64,000 nucleotides of DNA from Trichaptum fuscoviolaceum. Lineage: Eukaryota; Basidiomycota; Agaricomycetes; Hymenochaetales; Trichaptaceae. Position numbers and translations under genes: made by a program. The stretch spans positions 5,022,001-5,086,000 of the forward strand of contig CAJSYZ010000005.1 in assembly GCA_910574455.1 (NCBI GenBank), in the 5' to 3' direction. Positions 24,301 to 32,539 of this stretch are shown one piece after another. The notes under the pieces are model-generated. The model worked only from the letters and a program-made list of their open reading frames with translations. It made no database searches and was not told where the DNA came from. Numbering within the stretch: position 1 is the stretch's first letter; each line of letters opens with the position of its first letter.

Positions 24301-25427
24301 GCAGGAGCAGCCAATGATACAGATGATTTCTTCGATGGCACTGTGGGTAATCAAGGGCACAACGAAATTGCTGACCTGGATGATTTCAGCACTTCATCAG
24401 TGGAAGGACTGCAAAGTAGTGTTGTTCTTCATGATGTGGAAAATACAGAACATCGGTTTTGCTTAGGTGGTAGAAGTGATCCTTCGAGCTTGATGTTAAT
24501 GGCTTCGAAACAACGTCAGTAACACGAGCTTCAAATTGTGGCGCTGGATATCTGACTTATTCGTTGCTATCCTTACAGAGTCCAGTAAGCTGTACCCCAA
24601 ACAGCTCAACGCTCTTGCGGCGATAAAAGGCCATCCGGAACTCCGACAGCTCCGACGACTCATCAAAATATACTTATTCTGCAAGTACGAAAGGTGCAAC
24701 TTGAACGAATTAGGATACTATGACCTCGGAAGCGCTTCTGAAAGCCTGATAGCCGAACAACAGTTTGCACTGGACATGGGCAATGACATTGCCATCTTCC
24801 ATTCAGCTACCGCGTATTTCGCCTACCGCGGCGAATCAATTCCTATAGAGCAAGCAATGAGGGAGGTGATCAGGTCCAATCCCTCTTGGCGCGGAAAACC
24901 ACGACGTGATGTCGTTCTTGTCCAAGTTAGTTCTCGCAAAAAGGGGTTTGCAGGGATGCGAATTGCTCGGGTTATGCTTCTTTCTCTCTTTCACCGCCAA
25001 TGGAGAACGTCAGGAATGCGCCCTTGTCCAGTTTTTCAAGAACGTTGGAGACTCACCTGACAGAAAAACAAGAATGTGGATAGTCGAGCCAGAGTATGAG
25101 TCAGAGACCTCTACCGCGTGCCAGCGTAGTACTATTGGAAGTTGCCGTCAACCGCTGACTCGGACTCGCCGGAGTGACCTGAATGACACCTCCGACTCGG
25201 AGTCAGGCTACCCCCTTCACGGTGACTCAAAAACTCCAAAGTTATCCGTGATAGCTCTAGGGAGTATCTTCCGTTTAGCTCACCTCCTTGGGGTTCCAGA
25301 GGGTGATGAATGTCCTCCGAAGTCATTGACACCTGAGGAGTCCCTGGACTTTTACAATAGATTCTATGTTAACCGATTTGCTGACATGCACATGCATGAA
25401 ACATTGTACGAAAGTAGGCAACAATAA
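21348..25427 (+). CDS. Plavaka-type transposase, apparently intact
   Basis: This is the predicted catalytic protein of a basidiomycete DNA transposon. ATG 21348 opens an N-terminal C2H2-like zinc finger (C..CSRRFKNQSARTRHEYSAH, residues 24-47), then an acidic linker. Family landmarks follow in order: DFLYREEQMSAGNI, WYRDPLEVIRNLVDNP, MSGNFAWEQA, the core VILGSDKTTVSVGTGNNEYY, CPDGHLRRSVFGLGSYIADY, ISPDLLHQIIKGVFKDHLV, FPGLRRFPEGRGFKQWTG, HAMVHYPTLIPLF and GLCSSITENKHI. The C-terminal exons end in NRFADMHMHETLYES. Introns I could place include 21860 to about 21917, about 22561-22609, about 22818-22863, about 23103-23172, about 23326-23385, about 23538-23591 and about 24926-24953. All joins keep the frame: two apparent frameshifts disappear with correct splicing. 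Estimated length is about 1,000 residues. The gene lies between its coiled-coil neighbour and a chromovirus insertion starting 416 bp downstream. Confidence 0.85.
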
Positions 25428-25842
25428 AGATAAACCCTCATTTAGCTCACAAAGTACCTTGAAACTTATGAAGTAAGGATATAACATTTAAATGTTCAGT
25501 GACGGATTATGGTACTAGCTATACTAGAATTGTAGTGTTACTAGTCGGTGCATCTTAGACTTCAAGTTCAAGTTGGATCATGTCGGATGCCACTGTCAGT
25601 GGCAGTGGTCAAAATTTCCCACTGCTGCAGTGCACTGGCAGCCTCAGGCTGAGTACTACTACTACTGGTACTAGTACTACTAGTATGAACATAGAAAACT
25701 TCAAGTAAAAAGTGTACAATAACATGGAACTTGCCAACAACTGGAAATGAACCAATAACCTGCCTCAGGCTGCTACTACTACTAGTACTACTTCAAGTTC
25801 TAATTTAACCATCTTGAAGTTGAAGTTCAAGTTGAACACAGA
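25428..25842. repeat. transposase 3' spacer with palindromic motifs
   Basis: The spacer carries CACTGTCAGTGGCAGTGG, ACTACTACTGGTACTAGTAC and TTGAAGTTCAAGTTGAA words. It is interrupted at its right end by the chromovirus; the last five bases (25838-25842, ACAGA) are the target-site duplication. Confidence 0.7.
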
Positions 25843-26417
25843 TGTCAGGAATCCGCCTCAGGTTATTTTATTTCTTTTATTTTCTTTTATTTTCTTTTAC
25901 GATCATACTCCGAGTCGGATCCCCGACATGTCCGGTCCGAAACCGGACTTTCTTTGACTCCGATTCTCTTCCTTTTTGCGTAGATTACTTGCCTGTATGT
26001 TTGCAGGCCGCTAGGACAAGCGCCCTGCAAGCAATTCTCTTTTCTTTCTTTCTTCCGCCACTCCGACTCGAACCTCCGCTCTACCGATGCGGGACCCCGA
26101 CTAGAGCGGGACCCCGAACTCCGACTTACGTCAGCGGTATAGGTCGGACCTAGTCGGATCAGGGTCCAGTGGCTTGGTACTGTATAGTTTTTACCTTTGT
26201 TCATCAAAACCGCGGATCCCCCTGCGAAGCACTCCACTTTTGGCCTCTTGTAAAGTGCTTCTCAGGTGATGTGTTTATCTTTAGCTCTGATGTGTAGAAT
26301 AGCTTAATTGACTTGTAAAGTGCTTCTCAGAGTGAGAACCACCGCTCATTGCGTCCGATCGTCGTCCGTGTCCGATTCAGGGTCTCGAAAGCGAAGGAAC
26401 CGCTCTAGGTCGTAACA
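25843..26417 (+). repeat. 5' LTR
   Basis: The LTR contains the promoter and a predicted transcript start at 26236, deduced from the self-priming match (see the primer site). A TATA-like GTATAGTTTTT lies at about 26181-26191. Downstream, CTTGTAAAGTGCTTCTCAG occurs twice (26247-26265 and 26312-26330). U3 would be 25843-26235 and R/U5 26236-26417. Confidence 0.95.
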
Positions 26418-26419
26418 TT

Positions 26420-26430
26420 AGGCCAAAAGT
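26420..26430 (+). promoter_or_regulatory. minus-strand primer binding site, self-priming type
   Basis: AGGCCAAAAGT two bases after the 5' LTR is the exact reverse complement of ACTTTTGGCCT at 26236-26246 inside the LTR. In the Tf1/sushi lineage the 5' end of the element's own RNA folds back onto the primer site instead of a tRNA. The 11-nt length equals the Tf1 duplex length known from the literature. Confidence 0.75.
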
Positions 26431-26481
26431 TTGTTCTTTCGACGCCCTGCGATTGCACCGACCGACTTTTGATCCCTCTGA

Positions 26482-27762
26482 ATGGGAAGATTCGGACAAG
26501 AAGACTCCGACGAAGATATGACCGACCCGATCAACCCCGCGCAAGCAGCGCCCGCGCCAGGCGCTGCTCCGACTCCGACTCCGGGTGCTGCTCCCCCACA
26601 GGCCGCACCGCCGCCCCAGCAGAGCGGAGACCTCCCCCCAGACGTCCTCCAGGCTATCAATGATGCCACCCGACCTCTCCAGTCACACCTGCAGGAGGTG
26701 ACCGCCGAAAACCAGCGCCTCCACGACTTCATGAACCTGTTTGTCCGAAATGCACAGGAAGGCGTGACCCGCACTCCCAAGGGTCCGAAGGTCGGTGCCC
26801 CGCCCGCGTTCTATGGGCGTACGCCGAAAGATAAGGAGGCGGAGAGTATCAGCTTTGAGGAGTGGTCGCAGAAGGTCCGACTTTATGTCCGGATGCGCCC
26901 CCAGGAGTTTGTAGGCAGTCCGACGATGGCCTGTCTATGGGCCGCTTCGCTACTCCGCGGGCCCGCTGAACAATGGGCTCGTCCGCACACGACCGCCGCC
27001 CTCGAGGGCACCGAAGTCCCCGCTCTCATGACCGACTTGGAACTCTTCCTGGCGTCCCTCCAGTCCGCGTTCGGACGTCCGAACATCAAGCGCCACGCCG
27101 GACAGGAGCTTATGAAACTGCGCCAGGGCAAGGACACAGTGTCGGAGTATGCGGCGAAGTTTCGTGCGTTGCTGGTGGAGTCGGAGGTGGACTGGGGAAT
27201 GGAAGGGAAGATGTTGGTGTTCGAGACCGGACTCAGCAGTCAGTTCCGCTACGATCTGGCGAGCAAGGAGATCCGGGAGACCAAGAGCTTCGACCAGTGG
27301 GTCCGACTGCTTTGCGAATACGATGAGGACTTGCGTGCGCGTCGGACTGGCTTCAAGCAGAACAACTGGAGTCCGAACTGGGGCTCCCGCTCGCAGACAC
27401 ACCACTCCGCTTCGCGCGGACCGACTCGGGACCCCGACGCGATGGACATCGATCGCTTGAGCACTGAAGAGATGATGCGCCGCGGACTTTGCTTCCAGTG
27501 CGGTGAGCATGGACATCTGGCTCGAGACTGTCCGCAGCGGAGCAAGAAATCAAATGTCCGATCGAAGGTGGCTTCACAGACCGCCGCCTCGTCGTCCACC
27601 GCTCCGCCCGCCGCCTCTGCGCCCGCTGCCGCTTCCAAGACACCGACTGCGACCCTCGAGGAAGTCCGCGACGAGACTCCGACCGTGAACGCCGCTCGCA
27701 CTCCGACCGTTGACGAGATCGCCAAAGCGGTCGCTGCTGCTCTCAAGAGTCAGGGTTTTTGA
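26482..27762 (+). CDS. gag: Gag of the chromovirus
   Basis: This is the structural capsid/nucleocapsid polyprotein, 426 residues. ATG 26482 lies 65 bp after the LTR. A Pro/Ala-rich N-terminal region (residues about 15-60) precedes the retrotransposon-Gag capsid domain (about 110-290, with the FAR/W-rich SAFGRPNIKRHAGQEL segment). One CCHC zinc knuckle, CFQCGEHGHLARDC, lies near residue 345 and should bind genomic RNA. An Ala/Thr/Pro-rich tail leads to TGA 27760-27762. The stop codon immediately follows the slippery heptamer GGGTTTT, so Pol is expected as a Gag-Pol fusion by -1 frameshifting. Confidence 0.93.
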   Translation: MGRFGQEDSDEDMTDPINPAQAAPAPGAAPTPTPGAAPPQAAPPPQQSGDLPPDVLQAINDATRPLQSHLQEVTAENQRLHDFMNLFVRNAQEGVTRTPKGPKVGAPPAFYGRTPKDKEAESISFEEWSQKVRLYVRMRPQEFVGSPTMACLWAASLLRGPAEQWARPHTTAALEGTEVPALMTDLELFLASLQSAFGRPNIKRHAGQELMKLRQGKDTVSEYAAKFRALLVESEVDWGMEGKMLVFETGLSSQFRYDLASKEIRETKSFDQWVRLLCEYDEDLRARRTGFKQNNWSPNWGSRSQTHHSASRGPTRDPDAMDIDRLSTEEMMRRGLCFQCGEHGHLARDCPQRSKKSNVRSKVASQTAASSSTAPPAASAPAAASKTPTATLEEVRDETPTVNAARTPTVDEIAKAVAAALKSQGF

Positions 27763-27798
27763 GTGGGTCTAGGCGCGCGGTCGTTCCGCCAAAGACCC
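27753..27798 (+). promoter_or_regulatory. programmed -1 frameshift site: GGGTTTT heptamer plus downstream hairpin
   Basis: G GGT TTT (27753-27759) fits X XXY YYZ in the gag frame and is followed at once by TGA. After a 5-nt spacer, GGGTCT (27765-27770) pairs with AGACCC (27793-27798), and inside that GGCG (27772-27775) pairs with CGCC (27787-27790), giving a 10-bp stem with small bulges and an 11-nt loop. A -1 slip enters the pol frame at TTG 27759. Confidence 0.75.
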
Positions 27799-30700
27799 CG
27801 AACCGATTTTCGCTGTTAGATGATGATGTGTCCGATCCCTCTGTGTACAATCGTACTTCGCTAATACACAAGAGTTTGCGTCGATTCATCCATGTCCCAG
27901 TGAGAATAAGTGACGGCCGAAAGATTTTGAGCATGAGAGCGCTGTTAGACTGCGGTGCATTTTCGGTGATTATCAACCAGAAGCTGGTGCGGAAGTTCGG
28001 ACTACGTACTCGTCCTCTCGACCGACCAATCAAGGTGTACAACGCCGACGATTCGCTGAACCAGAGTGGTCCGATTACAGACCAAGTCCGACTTACTCTG
28101 GAGATCGGTGGACACAAAGAAGAAGTCGATGCCACAGTGGCAAACATCGGAGACTATCCGTTGATCATTGGGATAGATTGGCTACACCACCATAACCCGG
28201 AGATTGATTGGAACGACGAGACCATCAGCTTTACGCGATGTCCAAACGAATGCCGCCCTGTCGAAGCGGCTAGAGTCGTAGAAGTCGGACAACCGCTACC
28301 CCGCGCCGTTCGCAAGTTGCGGACCGCGCGGTGCAAGAACAGTCGACAGATGCGACCGCGACCGCAGCCCCATGCGAGAGTCTGCGTTGCGGAAGTCGGT
28401 GATGATTCAGATGAGTCGGACAGTGAGTCTGACGACCTTGCGAAGATTCCCCCCGGATTTCGGTACTCCGAAAAGTACATGGACATCTACCATGACGCGG
28501 AGCAGTTCTATGTGGCGGACGATCCGGACTTTGTGCATAAAGTTGCGGCCTCGTATACCTGGTCGCAGGCGATTGCGGAGAAGTCGGCAGTGAAGGAGGG
28601 TGACAAGTCCTTCGAGGAGATGGTCCCCCCGCAGTACCGCGAGTTTGCAAAGGTGTTTTCGAAGTCAGAGGCCGAACGGTTGCCCGAAAGGAAGCCGTTT
28701 GACCATGCAATCGACCTGGAGCCCGGATCGACACCTTCGTACAGCAAGATCTATCCGATGGCACCGGCGGAACGTGCAGCCTTGAAGGAGTTCATTGAGG
28801 AGAACCTCCGCAAGGGCTACATCCGTCCGTCGAAGTCCCCCGCCGCTGCTCCGGTCTTCTTCATCAAGAAGAAGGATGGATCGCTTCGGATGGTCGTCGA
28901 CTACCAAAAACTCAATGAGATCACTGTCAAAAATCGGTACCCGCTCCCGCTGACCACCGAACTCATCGATTCCTTGAAGAAGGCCCGCGTTTTCACGAAG
29001 CTCGACTTGCGGGCCGGATACAACAATATCCGCATCAAGGAAGGCGACGAGTGGAAGGCCGCTTTTCGGACTCAGGAAGGACACTTTGAACCGACCGTTA
29101 TGACTTTCGGACTTACGAACGCACCCGCTACGTTTCAGCGGATGATGAACGAGCTCTTCAAGGACATGCTGGATGTTATTGTCATTATCTACCTCGATGA
29201 CATCTGCATATTTTCGGAGAATGAGTCGGAGCACGAGGAACACGTTAAGGAGGTACTCCGACGTCTGGAGAAGTATGACCTGTTCTGTAAGCCCGAAAAG
29301 TGCGAGTTCCACAAGGACTCCATCGAGTACTTGGGCATGATCATTGGCTCTGGAATTATCTCGATGGATCCGAAGAAGGTCGAAGCGGTGGCCGACTGGC
29401 CGACTCCGGCGAAGGTGAAGGACATTCAGGCTTTCTTGGGGTTTGCAAACTTCTACCGACGTTTTATCAAGGACTTCTCGAAGCTGGCGGTTCCCATGAC
29501 CGAATTGTTGCGGAAGGATGTCCAGTGGCGCTGGACTACCCGCCAGCAAGAGTCCTTCGATGGTCTGAAGAAGAAGTTTGCTGAGGCACCGGTCCTCGCA
29601 ATGCCCGACCTTGAGAAACCCTTCATCCTCGAATGCGATGCTTCGGACTTCGCGACCGGAGCGGTACTTTCGCAGATCGGACCAGATGGTGACATTCACC
29701 CAGTGGCCTACTATTCGAAGTCCTTGGGCGATGCAGAACGGAACTACGAGATCCACGACAAAGAGCTTCTAGCCATCGTCCGAGCCTTGGACGAGTGGCG
29801 GCACTATCTCGAAGGAAGTCCGCACAAAATTGACATTGTGTCGGACCACCGAAACCTGCTCTTCTTTGCGGAAGCCCGAAACCTTACGAGACGCCAGGCC
29901 CGCTGGAGCTTGTTCCTTAGCCGTTTTGACTTTCTGATCCGTCACCGTCCCGGACGACTCGGTGGAAAGCCGGATGCTTTGTCCAGGCGCGAAGATCTTC
30001 GTCCTGACGGACCGGACAATACGAACAAGGTCCTGCTGGACACGAACCGCTTCTACACGTTGGCGATGCGACGAGGGATGGTCCGGGCCGAGGGGGATAC
30101 GGAGTTGTTGCGGAGGATTCGGGAGTCCGAGAGGTTTGACGAGGAATTGGTCGAGGCGATTGAGAAGGTGAAGGAAGGGGCTCCGCGCGCGCTGGCGAAC
30201 GATTTGGAGGAGTGGAACACGGAGGATGGGCTGCTGCTGTACCGGGGTAAGGTCTATGTGCCGAAGGACGAGGAGATCCGCCGCGATATCGTCAAGTTAC
30301 ACCACGATTCGCTTCCGGTCGGACATCCGGGTCGTTGGAAGACCTACGAGTTGGTGAGTCGGAACTACTGGTGGCCTGGTATGTCTACCTTCGTCGAGCG
30401 GTACGTGTCGGGCTGTGACACTTGTATGCGGACAAAGAACATCCCGCAACGTCCAGTTGGTCCGCTTCAGCCCAACGAAGTACCAGACGGACCGTGGCAG
30501 GTCATTTCATGCGATTTCATCACACAGCTGCCACAGTCCGGCGAATACGACGCCATCTTTGTGGTTGTAGACCGACTCACCAAACAGGCGCATTTCATAC
30601 CGACGACCTCGGATATTGACTCCGCGCGGACGGCCGACTTGTTTGTGTCCGAAGTTTGGAAACACCATGGCACGCCGCGCAAAGTCATTTCGGACCGGGG

Positions 30701-31562
30701 TACGCAGTTTGTGTCCCGGTTTATGAAGGCAGTACTCCATCGACTTGGGATCGAGGGCGCGACATCGACATCCTTCCACCCACAAACGGACGGTCAGACC
30801 GAGCGGGTGAACCAGGAGTTGGAACAGTATCTCCGCACGTTCACGGACGTCCGACAGGAAAATTGGTCGGAGTTGCTGCCCATGGCGGAGTTTGCGCACA
30901 ACACACGAGCGCACTCCGCTACCAAGGTGTCTCCCTTCGCACTGCTCTATGGATACGACCCCGAGTTCACTATTGTACCGAGTGCCGGACTTTCGACGGT
31001 TCCAGCTGCGGATGACCGACTCGACCTGCTTCAGAAGGCACAGGAGGACGCTCGCGCGGCTCTCGAAGTCGCAGCGGAGCGGATGAAGCGGTACTACGAC
31101 CAGGGACATGCAGACACGCCGGACATCCGACCAGGAGACAAGGTATGGCTCGACGCACGGAATATCGCAATACCGGGCACGCGCAAGCTGAATCCGCGGA
31201 GACTCGGACCCTACACGGTTTTGCGGAAGATCGGACTCTTGAATTACGAGCTTCAGCTGCCCCCGACTATGCGGATTCACCCAGTGTTCCATGTGTCGCT
31301 TCTCACAAAGTATACACCGGACACTATTCCTGGTCGCGTCCAGACACCGCCAGAGCCCGTAAACGTTGACGGCGACGTCGAATACGAAGTATCCGAAGTC
31401 CTTAATTCGCGCCGAAGCGGTCGAGGTCGGACTCTGCAGTATTTGGTTCGCTGGAAAGGCTATGGACCCGAGGAAGACCAATGGATCGATGCCGCGGACA
31501 TGGAGCATGCCCCCGCCGTTATCCGAAAGTTCTATCGTCGGTACCCCGACGCCATTCGCTAA
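27759..31562 (+). CDS. pol: Pol polyprotein (PR-RT-RNaseH-IN-chromodomain) of the chromovirus
   Basis: The frame is open for 1,267 codons from 27759; it has no ATG near its start and is read by the -1 frameshift. The retropepsin active site is at residue 64 as DCGA, with Cys in place of the usual Ser/Thr. RT motifs are visible (KLDLRAGYNNIR and the catalytic YLDD near residue 478), followed by an RNase H with LECDAS near 624. The integrase has an H-H-C-C zinc domain (GHPGRW...CDTC near 855-890) and catalytic D-D-E in SCDFITQ, SDRGTQ and HPQTDGQTERVNQE (about 917, 977 and 1013). A GPY/F-like region precedes the chromodomain at about 1208-1262 (YLVRWKGYGPEEDQWI), which in this group directs integration toward particular chromatin. 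All catalytic residues are present, so the element may be active. Confidence 0.95.
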   Translation: MSGSRRAVVPPKTPNRFSLLDDDVSDPSVYNRTSLIHKSLRRFIHVPVRISDGRKILSMRALLDCGAFSVIINQKLVRKFGLRTRPLDRPIKVYNADDSLNQSGPITDQVRLTLEIGGHKEEVDATVANIGDYPLIIGIDWLHHHNPEIDWNDETISFTRCPNECRPVEAARVVEVGQPLPRAVRKLRTARCKNSRQMRPRPQPHARVCVAEVGDDSDESDSESDDLAKIPPGFRYSEKYMDIYHDAEQFYVADDPDFVHKVAASYTWSQAIAEKSAVKEGDKSFEEMVPPQYREFAKVFSKSEAERLPERKPFDHAIDLEPGSTPSYSKIYPMAPAERAALKEFIEENLRKGYIRPSKSPAAAPVFFIKKKDGSLRMVVDYQKLNEITVKNRYPLPLTTELIDSLKKARVFTKLDLRAGYNNIRIKEGDEWKAAFRTQEGHFEPTVMTFGLTNAPATFQRMMNELFKDMLDVIVIIYLDDICIFSENESEHEEHVKEVLRRLEKYDLFCKPEKCEFHKDSIEYLGMIIGSGIISMDPKKVEAVADWPTPAKVKDIQAFLGFANFYRRFIKDFSKLAVPMTELLRKDVQWRWTTRQQESFDGLKKKFAEAPVLAMPDLEKPFILECDASDFATGAVLSQIGPDGDIHPVAYYSKSLGDAERNYEIHDKELLAIVRALDEWRHYLEGSPHKIDIVSDHRNLLFFAEARNLTRRQARWSLFLSRFDFLIRHRPGRLGGKPDALSRREDLRPDGPDNTNKVLLDTNRFYTLAMRRGMVRAEGDTELLRRIRESERFDEELVEAIEKVKEGAPRALANDLEEWNTEDGLLLYRGKVYVPKDEEIRRDIVKLHHDSLPVGHPGRWKTYELVSRNYWWPGMSTFVERYVSGCDTCMRTKNIPQRPVGPLQPNEVPDGPWQVISCDFITQLPQSGEYDAIFVVVDRLTKQAHFIPTTSDIDSARTADLFVSEVWKHHGTPRKVISDRGTQFVSRFMKAVLHRLGIEGATSTSFHPQTDGQTERVNQELEQYLRTFTDVRQENWSELLPMAEFAHNTRAHSATKVSPFALLYGYDPEFTIVPSAGLSTVPAADDRLDLLQKAQEDARAALEVAAERMKRYYDQGHADTPDIRPGDKVWLDARNIAIPGTRKLNPRRLGPYTVLRKIGLLNYELQLPPTMRIHPVFHVSLLTKYTPDTIPGRVQTPPEPVNVDGDVEYEVSEVLNSRRSGRGRTLQYLVRWKGYGPEEDQWIDAADMEHAPAVIRKFYRRYPDAIR

Positions 31563-31589
31563 CGAACGCGCGCGCTCTTTAGGAGCGCC

Positions 31590-31604
31590 CTTGGAGGGGG
31601 ATAA
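31590..31604 (+). promoter_or_regulatory. polypurine tract
   Basis: GGAGGGGGATAA directly upstream of the 3' LTR is the expected plus-strand primer. Confidence 0.7.
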
Positions 31605-32179
31605 TGTTAGGAATCCGCCTCAGGTTATTTTATTTCTTTTATTTTCTTTTATTTTCTTTTACGATCATACTCCGAGTCGGATCCCCGACATGTCCGGTCC
31701 GAAACCGGACTTTCTTTGACTCCGATTCTCTTCCTTTTTGCGTAGATTACTTGCCTGTATGTTTGCAGGCCGCTAGGACAAGCGCCCTGCAAGCAATTCT
31801 CTTTTCTTTCTTTCTTCCGCCACTCCGACTCGAACCTCCGCTCTACCGATGCGGGACCCCGACTAGAGCGGGACCCCGAACTCCGACTTACGTCAGCGGT
31901 ATAGGTCGGACCTAGTCGGATCAGGGTCCAGTGGCTTGGTACTGTATAGTTTTTACCTTTGTTCATCAAAACCGCGGATCCCCCTGCGAAGCACTCCACT
32001 TTTGGCCTCTTGTAAAGTGCTTCTCAGGTGATGTGTTTATCTTTAGCTCTGATGTGTAGAATAGCTTAATTGACTTGTAAAGTGCTTCTCAGAGTGAGAA
32101 CCACCGCTCATTGCGTCCGATCGTCGTCCGTGTCCGATTCAGGGTCTCGAAAGCGAAGGAACCGCTCTAGGTCGTAACA
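31605..32179 (+). repeat. 3' LTR
   Basis: 575 bp, identical to the 5' LTR by eye except for the fourth base. It is followed by ACAGA (32180-32184), the target-site duplication. Confidence 0.95.
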
Positions 32180-32184
32180 ACAGA

Positions 32185-32539
32185 CTACTAGTAGTACTAG
32201 TCACGGTAGTACTATCAACTTGAAGCATATGCTATGAATAAATAAATAATTTTTTTGCAGTATATAGTAGTAATCAAGAAAACGATGTCACATAGTTGCT
32301 ACTAGTACTAACTACCAATAGTGCAGCATAGTGCGAGAGGAGCTTTAAGTTAAACTTGAAAAGGGAGTAAGCACTGGCATAGAATGAGTAGTACTAGTAC
32401 AATCCGAGTCCTTGACTTTTGTCATAAACATAGTAAAACGAAATAAAAATTTAACACGGCCACAACTTAAACTTGAATCGCGCACTGGTGAACCCTAGAA
32501 CACTTCGTGTCGGGGAATGGTCCAATATGCAACCGCCAG
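32185..32539. repeat. continuation of motif-rich spacer after the chromovirus
   Basis: ACTAGTAGTACTAGTCACGG and related words resume directly after the duplication, showing that this is the same spacer as 25428-25842 split by the insertion. No gene is seen. Confidence 0.6.

Larger units (their letters stand above)
25843..32179 (+). mobile_element. full-length Ty3/gypsy chromovirus LTR retrotransposon
   Basis: The element is 6,337 bp long with two 575-bp LTRs that begin TG and end CA, flanked on both sides by the 5-bp duplication ACAGA (25838-25842 and 32180-32184). By eye the LTRs differ at one base (TGTC against TGTT at the fourth position), so the insertion is very recent. Gag and Pol are both open. 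Pol order is protease, reverse transcriptase, RNase H, integrase, chromodomain, which defines a chromovirus. It sits in the spacer downstream of the Plavaka transposase gene, so it is younger than the host DNA transposon. Confidence 0.97.

Noticed and set aside
24920..24990. Apparent frameshift in the transposase C-terminal region
   Set aside because: A 28-nt GT-AG gap after VVLVQ rejoins the frame at GCELLGLCFF, which continues to the end; the intron is short but gives the expected family ending.
26055..26095. tRNA-like A- and B-box words on the minus strand of the LTR (GGTAGAGCGG followed by GGTTCGAGTC)
   Set aside because: The two boxes abut with no room for an anticodon arm, and no acceptor stem pairs, so this is not a tRNA gene.
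30507..31508. Long minus-strand frame inside the chromovirus
   Set aside because: It lies antisense to the integrase and chromodomain and lacks any recognisable motif; it reflects codon bias of pol.
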